Shown here: positions 8,957 through 17,017 of the stretch, in pieces | How positions within the stretch are numbered: the stretch's first letter is position 1 | How the letters are laid out: each line of letters begins with the position of its first letter | Assembly: GCA_002701845.1 (NCBI GenBank) | Contig: NZXG01000023.1 | Span: 1-64,000, forward strand | Source: Pseudomonadales bacterium | GTDB lineage: Bacteria > Pseudomonadota > Gammaproteobacteria > Pseudomonadales > Ketobacteraceae | Direction of reading: 5' to 3' | Length of the DNA: 64,000 bases | The notes under the pieces: model-generated | Seen by the model: the letters and a program-made list of their open reading frames with translations, nothing else | What the model was told of the DNA's origin: nothing | Database searches by the model: none | Program-made: the position numbers and the translations under genes

Positions 8957-10318
8957 ATGTTACAGGCGATTAACCCCACCACCGGGGAGCAGCTGGCGGA
9001 ACAGGATGCACTGAGTGCGGAGGCCGCCGCCGGTGTGATCGAACGGGTGGCGGACGGCTTCCCGGACTGGCGCGCGTTGTCCATGGCGGCGCGGGCGGAG
9101 CGTTTGCACGCCATGGCCAAAGCGTTGCGGGACAACAAGGATGAACTGGCGGATCTGATGGCTCTGGAGATGGGCAAGCCGCTGGCAGAAGGTCTGGGTG
9201 AAGTGGAGAAAAGCGCCTTTTGCGCGGAATATTACGCCAAGCACGGGGCTGACTTTCTGGCCTCTGAAACCATTGCTTCCGATGCCAGCCGCAGTTTCGT
9301 GCAGTACCCGCCCCTGGGTACCGTGCTGGGTATTCTGCCATGGAATGCGCCCACCTGGCTGGCCCTGCGGTTTCTGGCGCCGGCCCTGATGGCGGGTAAC
9401 ACCTGCGTGATGAAGCCCGACCCCCATGTGCCCGCCACGGCCCGGGCCCTGGAACGGATTTTTCATGAATCCGGGCTGCCGGAAAACGTGATGGCCAATC
9501 TGCCCATTACCAATGACCTGGTGGCGGATTTGATTGACCACCCGCGGATCAAGGCGGTTTCATTCACCGGCTCCAGTGGCTCCGGCCAGAAAGTGGCGGC
9601 CCGCGCCGCCGCCGGTCTGAAGCCGGCGGTGCTGGAACTGGGTGGGTCCGATCCCTGTATCGTGATGGCGGATGCGGATCTGGATAAGGCGGCGGATATT
9701 GTCACGCTGTCCCGCATGATCAATGCCGGTCAGTCCTGCATTGCCGCCAAGCGTCTGCTGGTGGAACGCCCGATTTATGAGGCATTCTGTCAGCAACTGC
9801 ATGAACGCTTCAGCGCGCTTACCCTGGGTGATCCCCGGGATACCAATAACAAGCTGGGCCCTTTGGCCCGTGGTGATTTGCGCGACCAATTACACCAACA
9901 GGTAACTGAATCCATGAAAGCCGGTGCCCGCTGCCTGCTGGGTGGCGAGCTGCCGGACGGTCCCGGTTTTTTCTATCCCCCCACCCTGTTGCTGGACGTG
10001 GCGCCGGGGATGCCGGTGTTCGAACAGGAAACTTTCGGCCCGGTACTGGCGGTGACGCCGGTGGACAGCCTGGAACAGGCCCTGGAGCTGGCGAATGCGA
10101 CAGAATATGGCCTGGGCGCCAGCATCTGGACCGGCAGTGAAGACACCATCAATACGGCAGTGGCGCAACTGGAAGCGGGACAGATTGCGGTGAATGGCAT
10201 TGTCAAAACCGATCCCCGGCTGCCTTCGGGTGGTATTGGCAAGTCCGGTTACGGCCGCGAGCTTGGCCCCCATGGTATCCGCGAATTCGTCAATACCCAG
10301 CAGGTCTGGATTGCCTGA
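8957..10318 (+). CDS. NAD(P)-dependent semialdehyde dehydrogenase (DoeC-like)
   Basis: A 453-residue aldehyde dehydrogenase of the succinate-semialdehyde dehydrogenase (Sad/GabD) type. Visible landmarks are PWNAPTWLALRFLAPAL, the nucleotide-binding FTGSSGSG, the general base E227 in LELGGSDP, the catalytic cysteine C261 in NAGQSCIAAKR, and the C-terminal EQETFGPV and GIGKSGYGRE. In the operon context it should oxidise aspartate semialdehyde to aspartate (DoeC role), although succinate semialdehyde is equally compatible with the family. It starts 9 bases after the M24 gene with GAGGAGGAT upstream of the ATG. It is the last gene of the four-gene operon; the next gene follows after 69 bases. Confidence 0.8.
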   Translation: MLQAINPTTGEQLAEQDALSAEAAAGVIERVADGFPDWRALSMAARAERLHAMAKALRDNKDELADLMALEMGKPLAEGLGEVEKSAFCAEYYAKHGADFLASETIASDASRSFVQYPPLGTVLGILPWNAPTWLALRFLAPALMAGNTCVMKPDPHVPATARALERIFHESGLPENVMANLPITNDLVADLIDHPRIKAVSFTGSSGSGQKVAARAAAGLKPAVLELGGSDPCIVMADADLDKAADIVTLSRMINAGQSCIAAKRLLVERPIYEAFCQQLHERFSALTLGDPRDTNNKLGPLARGDLRDQLHQQVTESMKAGARCLLGGELPDGPGFFYPPTLLLDVAPGMPVFEQETFGPVLAVTPVDSLEQALELANATEYGLGASIWTGSEDTINTAVAQLEAGQIAVNGIVKTDPRLPSGGIGKSGYGRELGPHGIREFVNTQQVWIA

Positions 10319-10387
10319 CCTGCGTTTGCCGAGCCCCCATCCGCCTGCAAGGTTAATGTTCACCCAGCCCTCTGGAGTGTAAGTGTT

Positions 10388-11833
10388 ATGTCGTCTTTGC
10401 GGAATGCCGTGCAACTGATTTGTTACCCCAATCGCATGGGAAGTAACCTCCATGATCTCTATGTCACTCTGGAGCGCCACCTGTCCGATGCCGTGGGCGG
10501 GGTGCATATTCTGCCCTTCTATCCCTCCAACGCCGATGGTGGTTTTTCGCCCCTGACTCACGAGGAAGTGGATCCCGCCTTCGGGGATTGGAAAGATATC
10601 GAAAAAATTTCCGCCAAGTACGATCTTTGCGTGGATCTTACGGTGAATCATATTTCCGATGAGTCCATGGAGTTCCGGGACTTCGTGGAAAAAGGCTTCG
10701 CATCGGAATACGCCGACCTGTTTGTACATGTGGAAGCGTTTGGCGAGATCACGCCGGATGACCTGGCCAAAATTCATATCCGCAAGGAAAAAGAGCCGTT
10801 TCGCCGGGTGACCTTCGCTGATGGCTCCACCGCCTCAGTGTGGTGCACCTTCACCGAGCGGCAGATCGACCTCAATTACCAGTCGGAACAAACCTATCGC
10901 CTGATGGAACGTTACATCCGGTTTCTCACTGAGCGGGGGGTGAAACTGTTTCGCCTGGATGCCTTTGGTTACACCACCAAGAAAATAGGCACCAGTTGTT
11001 TTCTGGTGGAACCGGATGTGTATCGGCTCCTGGAATGGATCAATGACGTGGCTTTCAAATACGGGGCCGAATGTTTGCCCGAGGTGCACGACCACACCAG
11101 CTACCAGTACGCCATTTCCCGTCGCAACATGCATCCCTACGGCTTTGCCCTGCCACCGTTGTTACTGTATTCACTGCTGGACGCCAACAGCGTATATCTG
11201 AAAAACTGGTTGCGGATGTGCCCCCGTAATATGATCACCGTGCTGGATACTCACGATGGCATCTGCATACCGGACGTGGAAGGGGTATTGCCGGACGACA
11301 AAATCAAGGACCTGATTGATAATATTGACAGCCGCAGCGCCGATCCCATCCTGCGGCGTTCGGCGGCCAACGTTCACAGCGTTGGCGCAATTTACCAGCT
11401 CACCTGTACTTTTTACGATGCCATGATGCAGAACGATGATGCCTACATCGCTGCCCGGGCCATTCAGTTTTTCGCCCCGGGGATCCCCCAGGTGTATTAC
11501 GTGGGGCTGCTGGCGGGCAAAAATGATCGCGAACTGATGAACACCACCGGCGAGCTGCGGGACATTAATCGTAAATTCTACACCCTGGAAGAAGTGGACG
11601 CGGCCATGGAGCAACCGGTGGTGCAACGATTGCTCAAGCTAATGCGGTTTCGTACCAATTACCCGGCGTTTCAGGGCCGCTTTGAACTCAATTATTCCAA
11701 TGATTCCAGCGTGGCCATGGCCTGGCGCCATGGTGAACACTATTGTTACCTGTTTGTGGACTTGAATTTTAATACCGCCAACATATCTTATATAGACGAG
11801 TCTGACGGCACGAAGCGTTCATTTCAGTGCTGA
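10388..11833 (+). CDS. GH13 sucrose-phosphorylase family enzyme, probable glucosylglycerol phosphorylase
   Basis: A 481-residue GH13 subfamily 18 enzyme. It begins RNAVQLICYPNRMG and has GVHILPFYPSNADGGFSP, typical of sucrose phosphorylases. The catalytic triad is present: nucleophile D191 (RLDAFG), acid/base E232 (LPEVHDH) and stabiliser D290 (LDTHDG), almost the same numbering as Bifidobacterium sucrose phosphorylase. Members phosphorolyse sucrose, sucrose 6-phosphate, glucosylglycerate or 2-O-glucosylglycerol. Because the next gene encodes a glucosylglycerol-phosphate synthase/phosphatase, the Marinobacter-type glucosylglycerol phosphorylase is the best guess; it would release glucose 1-phosphate and glycerol. 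A GGAG lies about 10 bases before the ATG. Family certain, substrate inferred. Confidence 0.8.
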   Translation: MSSLRNAVQLICYPNRMGSNLHDLYVTLERHLSDAVGGVHILPFYPSNADGGFSPLTHEEVDPAFGDWKDIEKISAKYDLCVDLTVNHISDESMEFRDFVEKGFASEYADLFVHVEAFGEITPDDLAKIHIRKEKEPFRRVTFADGSTASVWCTFTERQIDLNYQSEQTYRLMERYIRFLTERGVKLFRLDAFGYTTKKIGTSCFLVEPDVYRLLEWINDVAFKYGAECLPEVHDHTSYQYAISRRNMHPYGFALPPLLLYSLLDANSVYLKNWLRMCPRNMITVLDTHDGICIPDVEGVLPDDKIKDLIDNIDSRSADPILRRSAANVHSVGAIYQLTCTFYDAMMQNDDAYIAARAIQFFAPGIPQVYYVGLLAGKNDRELMNTTGELRDINRKFYTLEEVDAAMEQPVVQRLLKLMRFRTNYPAFQGRFELNYSNDSSVAMAWRHGEHYCYLFVDLNFNTANISYIDESDGTKRSFQC

Positions 11834-12200
11834 CGACTTGTCCCTGCACCGGCTGATCTCATCTCCTGGCCCTGCGATACCGGTGCACGCAGGGCAATGA
11901 GAAGCTCCGGCCCGGACATCACGGGTCCCGCAGGCATTGCTGTACAGCCGCGTCAGGATGGTGCATTTTTTGCTTTAAAAAGTTATAGTGTCCAGTGTCT
12001 GGAGCGTGGAACCTCGGATTGTGCGCTGCCCCGTTCATCAGCGCCTTCGGCCGTTAACTTCCAACGCTCGCAACGAATGCCCCTTCGTGCCACTACAGCG
12101 CTCTGCCCGTGGCTGCCTGAATTCCTGACACTGGCATTGTGCTGCCGGCACCCCGCGCCTGCAATCCGTGAGCGTAGCGTGCCCCAATCAGGAGGAGAAC
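11834..12200. other. Intergenic region between phosphorylase and glucosylglycerol synthase genes
   Basis: 367 bases without a supported gene. It contains a -10-like TATAGT at 11984-11989 in a locally AT-rich stretch but no recognisable -35 at the usual distance. Its size suggests that ggpPS is transcribed from its own promoter, which would make sense for a salt-induced gene. The last dozen bases contain the strong AGGAGGAGAAC ribosome-binding site of ggpPS. Confidence 0.35.
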
Positions 12201-14483
12201 ATGCTTTTAGCAACCGATCTAGACGGTACCTTTCTCGCCGGAGATCCCGACAGTCGTCTGAAGCTGTATCAGCTGGTGGTGTCCCATCCGGAGATCAAGC
12301 TGGTATTTGTCACCGGGCGTGGCTTGGAACTGGTGTTGCCGTTACTGGCGGACCCCACGCTGCCGGAGCCCGATTACATCATCTGCGACGTGGGTGGCAC
12401 ACTGGTGGACGGCCATACCCAGCAGGCGGTGCAACCGATCCAGGGGGAGATTGACCGGTTGTGGCCTGGCGAGCGGATGGTGGAAGAGGCTATCGCGGAC
12501 TTTGCCGGACTGCAGCGGCAGGAAGTACCTCAGGAACGCCGTTGCTCCTACTTCTGTGAAGAGGAGGCGGTTACCGATGAGCTGCGGGCAGCGGTGGAAG
12601 CGCTGGGCTGTGATCTGGTGTACTCCGCCAACCGGTTTCTGGATATTCTGCCCCGGGGTGTCAACAAGGGTGGAACCCTGCGCAAACTGGCGGAGCAGTT
12701 GGGGGAGGATGAAGCCCACGTACTGGTGGCCGGGGATTCCCTCAATGATCTGGCGCTGTTTCAGCAGGGCTACACCGGCGTATGCGTCGGCAATTCCGAG
12801 CCCGGGCTGATTCAGGCCACGGAAAATTCCACCCGGGTATTACACGCCAGGGCCCCCGGCTGCGGCGGCATCCTGGAGGCATTCGAACATTTCGGTTACC
12901 TCGGCAACAAGGGCATCGCCGCGGAGACCCAGGAAGTGCTGGAGCCCGGCCAGTCGGACCTGGTGATTGTTTATCACCGCCTGCCTTACGAGGAGGTGAT
13001 CGAGGATGGTCGCATGGTGCGCCGGCGACCCACCTCCCCCAACGGTATCATTCCCACCCTGCTCAGTTTCTTTGCCGATGGCAAACCCGGCTCCTGGGTG
13101 GCCTGGTCCGTCCATGAGGGCAAGGCGTCGCAGTTTGAGACTCATACCGAGGTGGACGCCAAACAATATCCGCATCTGGTGGCGGCGCGGGTGCCGCTGA
13201 CCAAGAAAGAGGTGGATATTTTTTACAAACGGTTTTCCAAGGAAGCCTTCTGGCCCACCCTGCACACTTTCTGGGAGCGGGCCAATTTCCGGGAGGATCA
13301 CTGGGAGGTGTTCCTGCAGGTGAACAAAGCCTTCGCCGAACGTACCGCGGCGGAAGCGGCGGAGGGCGCCACCATCTGGATTCACGATTACAATCTGTGG
13401 ATGGTGCCGGCATTCCTGCGGGAAATGCGACCGGACGTCACCATCGCCTTTTTTCATCACACCTACTTCCCCTCGGCCGATGTGTTTAACGTGCTGCCCT
13501 GGCGTAAACAGATTATCGGCAGCCTGATGCAATGCGACGTGATCGGCTTCCATATTCCCCGCCAGGCGGAAAATTTTGTGGACGTGGCCCGGGGGGTGAT
13601 GCCCCTGGAGGTATTGTCCCGCAGCAGTTGTGCCCCCCGTTTTCTCACCTATGGTTGCGCGGTGGGGCTGGACGAGATGACATCGGAGATCAAAGTGTAT
13701 GATCGCCGCATCCGGCTGGTGGCACACCCCGTGGGCCTGGATCTCAATCGGGTGAAGCAGGCTTTGGACGACCCGGCGATTCAGGCGAAAATGGCGCAGT
13801 TACGTTACGAGTTCAGCAACACCAAACTGATTCTGTCGGTGGAGCGGCTGGACTACACCAAAGGCATTCTGGAGAAGCTGGAAGCCTACGAGCGACTTTT
13901 GGCGGAGCATGACGAACTGCAGGGCAAAATCTCCCTGTTTATGGTATGTGTGCCCGCCGCCCGGGAAATGACGGTGTACCGCAAACTGCAGTCCCAGATT
14001 GAGCAGGCGGTGGGGCGCATCAACGGTCGCTTTGCCAAGGTGGGCTGGACGCCGATTCAGTTCTTCTTCCGGGCTTTCCCCTTCGAGGAGCTGGTGGCCT
14101 ATTATGCCATTGCCGATATGATGTTTATCACGCCGCTGCGGGACGGTTTGAACCTGGTGGCGAAAGAGTATATTGCGGCCCAGGGCCTCACCAACGGCAG
14201 TGGGGTGCTGGTGCTGTCGGAATTCACCGGCGCGGCGGCGGAGCTGCGGGGGGCGGTACTGGCCAACCCCTATGATCAACACGAAATGGTCAACGCCTGT
14301 TATTTTGCCCTCAGCATGAGCAAAACCGAAGCCCGCAACCGGATTCGGGAGGCTTTTGATATCGTCTCCCACTACGATATCCAGCAATGGGGTGAGGATT
14401 TCTTTGCCGCCGTGGAAGACATGCAGGGTAAGCTGTTGGAATTTGAGGAGAGTGAAGGGGACAGTAATCCCAAAGTGGCCTGA
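12201..14483 (+). CDS. ggpPS: Bifunctional glucosylglycerol-phosphate synthase/phosphatase (GgpPS type)
   Basis: A 760-residue fusion. The N-terminal part (about 1-250) is a HAD phosphatase with DLDGTF (nucleophile D6, D8), VTGRG and GDSLND near 178. The C-terminal part (about 260-745) is a GT20 retaining glucosyltransferase of the trehalose-phosphate-synthase fold, with HDYNLWMVPAFLRE, FFHHTYFPSADVF, RLDYTKGILEK near 549 and PLRDGLNLVAKEY near 645. This layout matches the salt-tolerance enzyme GgpPS, which makes glucosylglycerol phosphate from ADP-glucose and glycerol 3-phosphate and dephosphorylates it. The order phosphatase then synthase differs from most trehalose fusions. The ATG at 12201 has an ideal AGGAGGAGAAC leader, so the in-frame upstream ATG at 12168 was rejected. 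Cytosolic. Confidence 0.87.
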   Translation: MLLATDLDGTFLAGDPDSRLKLYQLVVSHPEIKLVFVTGRGLELVLPLLADPTLPEPDYIICDVGGTLVDGHTQQAVQPIQGEIDRLWPGERMVEEAIADFAGLQRQEVPQERRCSYFCEEEAVTDELRAAVEALGCDLVYSANRFLDILPRGVNKGGTLRKLAEQLGEDEAHVLVAGDSLNDLALFQQGYTGVCVGNSEPGLIQATENSTRVLHARAPGCGGILEAFEHFGYLGNKGIAAETQEVLEPGQSDLVIVYHRLPYEEVIEDGRMVRRRPTSPNGIIPTLLSFFADGKPGSWVAWSVHEGKASQFETHTEVDAKQYPHLVAARVPLTKKEVDIFYKRFSKEAFWPTLHTFWERANFREDHWEVFLQVNKAFAERTAAEAAEGATIWIHDYNLWMVPAFLREMRPDVTIAFFHHTYFPSADVFNVLPWRKQIIGSLMQCDVIGFHIPRQAENFVDVARGVMPLEVLSRSSCAPRFLTYGCAVGLDEMTSEIKVYDRRIRLVAHPVGLDLNRVKQALDDPAIQAKMAQLRYEFSNTKLILSVERLDYTKGILEKLEAYERLLAEHDELQGKISLFMVCVPAAREMTVYRKLQSQIEQAVGRINGRFAKVGWTPIQFFFRAFPFEELVAYYAIADMMFITPLRDGLNLVAKEYIAAQGLTNGSGVLVLSEFTGAAAELRGAVLANPYDQHEMVNACYFALSMSKTEARNRIREAFDIVSHYDIQQWGEDFFAAVEDMQGKLLEFEESEGDSNPKVA

Positions 14484-14513
14484 GGGGAAGAGGGTGCGTC
14501 CCGCGGCCTGAAG

Positions 14514-14576
14514 TCAGGTTGACCTGAACCGGACGGGCCCGAAACTCACCCCGCTGCGCTGTACGCAGGCGGGGTG
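14514..14576. terminator. Hairpins between ggpPS and the convergent DJ-1 gene
   Basis: Two inverted repeats lie between the convergent genes. A short one pairs 14514-14519 with 14522-14527. A longer one pairs about 14547-14558 with 14564-14576 (12-bp GC-rich stem with one bulged G and a 5-base loop). Neither has a proper T-run, so this is only a plausible bidirectional transcription stop. Confidence 0.4.
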
Positions 14577-14591
14577 AAACGGGCGACTGGC

Positions 14592-15272
14592 TCAGGCGTC
14601 CAGCCGCGCCAGCAGAGCCTGGGCCGTGGCCGCCGACGATGCCGGATTTTGCCCGGTGATCAGCAGGTTTGCGGTTTCCACATGGCTTTCCCAGTCAGCA
14701 CCTTTGCGGTAATCACCGCCCAGTTCCTGCAACATATCCTCCACCGAGAAAGGTACCACGTCCGTGAGTCCCACGGCTTCTTCCTCACTGTTGCTGAAAC
14801 CGGTGACCCGGATACCCTTGACCACCGGTTCTCCCGCAGCGTCTTGCGCCCGGCGGAACACGGCAGGCCCGTGACACACCGCAGCCACCGGCTTCTGCAC
14901 CTTGAGCATGGCCTGGATCAGGGCGATGACATCAGTGTCTTCCGCCAGGTCCCACAGGGGGCCGTGGCCGCCGGGGAAGAACAGGGCGTCGAACTGTTCC
15001 GGGTCAATCTGCGCCAGGGGTTTGGTGTTGGCCAGGGCTTTTTGTGCATCCGCATCATCGTGGAAACGGTTGGTGGAATCGGTTTGTCCTTCGGGGGTGT
15101 CGCTCTTGGGGTCCAGGGGCGGTTGTCCGCCCTGGGGTGAGGCCAGGGTCACTTCGGCACCGGCGTCGATAAAGGCGTAATAGGGGGAGGTGAACTCTTC
15201 CAGCCAGAAGCCGGTTTTTTCCCCGGTATCCCCCAGCTGATCGTGGGAAGTAAGCACCATCAATATTTTCAT
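14592..15272 (-). CDS. DJ-1/PfpI family protein (glyoxalase III/deglycase-like)
   Basis: A 226-residue class I glutamine-amidotransferase-like protein of the Hsp31/DJ-1 group. It begins MKILMVLTSHDQLG and has GFWLEEFTSPYYAF, LASPQGG, the FFPGGHGPLWDL loop and the nucleophile elbow AVCHGPA with the reactive cysteine at about residue 132. Members of this group act as glutathione-independent glyoxalases (methylglyoxal to D-lactate, glyoxal to glycolate), deglycases or chaperones. It sits 57 bases downstream of a class V aminotransferase on the same strand, so may be its operon partner in handling two-carbon aldehydes. Start ATG with GGAGAACA upstream. Confidence 0.82.
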   Translation of the reverse strand: MKILMVLTSHDQLGDTGEKTGFWLEEFTSPYYAFIDAGAEVTLASPQGGQPPLDPKSDTPEGQTDSTNRFHDDADAQKALANTKPLAQIDPEQFDALFFPGGHGPLWDLAEDTDVIALIQAMLKVQKPVAAVCHGPAVFRRAQDAAGEPVVKGIRVTGFSNSEEEAVGLTDVVPFSVEDMLQELGGDYRKGADWESHVETANLLITGQNPASSAATAQALLARLDA

Positions 15273-15329
15273 GCTGTGTTCTCCTGCGTGGCTGGTTCCC
15301 TGTTGAAGACACCGTAAAAGGTAATGCGT

Positions 15330-16472
15330 TCACCTGTCCAGCTTTGGTGGCAGATCGGCCAGCGCCTGCTCCAGATTGGCCACGGTGCGATCAATACTGG
15401 TGAGCTTGTCCAAACCAAACAGGCCAATGCGAAAACTTTTATAATCCGGCCGTTCATCACACATCAGCGGCACTCCCGCCGCCACTTGCAGGCCCTGTTC
15501 CAGGAACGGCCGGCCGCTCTGCATGGATTCATCGTCGGTGTAAAACACCGCCACACCCGGGGCGGCGAACTCCGGGGCCGCCACACTTTGGAAGCCATGC
15601 CGGGCAAACAGTTCCCGTACCCGGTGTCCCAGTTCCCGTTGTTGTTGCCGCAGGTCGTCCAGCCCCAGCTCCAGAGTTTCCAGCATGGTATCGCGGAACC
15701 GTTGCAGGCTGTCGGTGGGCATGGTGGCGTGGTAGGCGTGGCCACCCTGCTCGTAGGCGGCCATGATCTCCAACCATTTTTTCAGATCGCAGGCGAAACT
15801 GCTGCTTTGGGTGTCGGCGATCCGTTCTCGGGCAGCGGGACTCAGCATCACCAGGCCGCTACAGGGGGAGGCGCTCCAGCCTTTTTGCGGCGCCGAGATC
15901 AGGATGTCCACCGCGCTGGTGTCCATGTCCACCCACAGCGCGCCGGAAGCCACGCAATCCAGCACGAACAGGCCGCCCACTTCGTGAGTGGCGGTGCCCA
16001 CCGCCCGCAGATAATCCTCCGGCAGCAGAATGCCGGAAGCGGTTTCCACATGGGGGGCAAACACCAGCCCGGGCCGCTCCCGCCGAATGGTTTCCACCAC
16101 CTCTGTCAGCGGTGCCGGGGTGAAGGGCGCCCACGCCCCCGCCGCCACGGGACGGGCCTTCAGTACCGTGCAGCTGCGGGGAATGCGGCCGACATCAAAG
16201 ATCTGACTCCAACGGTAGCTGAACCAGCCGTTACGCAATACCAGGCAATGCTGATCCTGGGCCAACTGGCGGGCCACCGCCTCCATGGCGTAAGTGCCAC
16301 CGCCGGGCACCACCACCACCGAGTGGGCCCGGTACACTGATTTCAGGGTGGAGGAGATATCCCGCATCACCTGTTGAAACTGCTGTGACATATGATTCAG
16401 GGAGCGATCGGTGAAGACCACGGAATATTCCAACAAACCGTCGGGGTCGACATTGGGCAGCAATCCGGACAC
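15330..16472 (-). CDS. Class V aminotransferase (alanine-glyoxylate / serine-pyruvate type)
   Basis: A 380-residue fold-type I PLP enzyme. Visible features are the VVVVPGGGTYAMEAVARQL loop, FAPHVETASGI, the LDCVASGA segment with the PLP-binding aspartate, and SAPQKGW with the PLP lysine near residue 196. The family includes alanine:glyoxylate and serine:pyruvate or serine:glyoxylate aminotransferases and some phosphonate transaminases. A role in turning glyoxylate into glycine fits the FAD-linked oxidase and DJ-1 genes around it on the same strand, but the amino donor is unknown. The start is ATG with GGAG a few bases upstream. Confidence 0.78.
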   Translation of the reverse strand: MSGLLPNVDPDGLLEYSVVFTDRSLNHMSQQFQQVMRDISSTLKSVYRAHSVVVVPGGGTYAMEAVARQLAQDQHCLVLRNGWFSYRWSQIFDVGRIPRSCTVLKARPVAAGAWAPFTPAPLTEVVETIRRERPGLVFAPHVETASGILLPEDYLRAVGTATHEVGGLFVLDCVASGALWVDMDTSAVDILISAPQKGWSASPCSGLVMLSPAARERIADTQSSSFACDLKKWLEIMAAYEQGGHAYHATMPTDSLQRFRDTMLETLELGLDDLRQQQRELGHRVRELFARHGFQSVAAPEFAAPGVAVFYTDDESMQSGRPFLEQGLQVAAGVPLMCDERPDYKSFRIGLFGLDKLTSIDRTVANLEQALADLPPKLDR

Positions 16473-16585
16473 GATAATCTCCTGCGGTACGGGGTTTGGC
16501 TGGCACCTGGATCACTGGTCAGCCTTGCTGGGATTCAGGGGTTTCTCAGGAAAAAGCTTGGCACAAAAGCGGTGCCGGATAAACG

Positions 16586-16984
16586 TTAGCCGATGCGTTT
16601 CTTCAGTTGCCGCAGAATGCCGCCCAGCACGGGAATTTTTTCATACACGCCGGCGGCGGCATCCCAGTAATCCACGTGACGCTGGACCCGGCCATCGGCG
16701 GCGAAGTGCAGCAGACTGCCACCGTGAATGCTCTGGGGCCGGCCCAGGATACGAAAGTGAAAGTCCCAGGTGACAAAGGCCTTATCCTCCTGCTGCAGTT
16801 GCTCGCGGAATTCGAATCGCAAGTCTTGCAGTTTCAGCATATCGGCAAACAGTTCGTGCAGCTGATCCCGGTTGTGCACTTCATTAAACGGATCGCGGAA
16901 GTAGCAGTCCTCGGTGTAGAACTGATCCAGCCGTTCCAGGGCGTGGGCATCGAAGTGTTCAAAAAAATTCAGCAGTGCTTGCAT
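16586..16984 (-). CDS. NTF2-like / SnoaL-like small protein
   Basis: A 132-residue protein with a nuclear-transport-factor-2-like pattern: an N-terminal helix (MQALLNFFEHFDAHALERLDQFYTEDCYFRDPFNEV) followed by alternating strands, including FRDPF, FVTWDFHFRI and HVDYWDAAAGVYE. Similar single-domain proteins bind small hydrophobic ligands or act as isomerases or hydrolases, and many have no known activity. It lies 33 bases downstream of the FAD-linked oxidase on the same strand and upstream of the class V aminotransferase, so it is probably in the same transcript. No specific function can be assigned. Confidence 0.75.
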   Translation of the reverse strand: MQALLNFFEHFDAHALERLDQFYTEDCYFRDPFNEVHNRDQLHELFADMLKLQDLRFEFREQLQQEDKAFVTWDFHFRILGRPQSIHGGSLLHFAADGRVQRHVDYWDAAAGVYEKIPVLGGILRQLKKRIG

Positions 16985-17017
16985 GGCATGTCCTCCGCGG
17001 ACGTCAATAGGCAGGCC

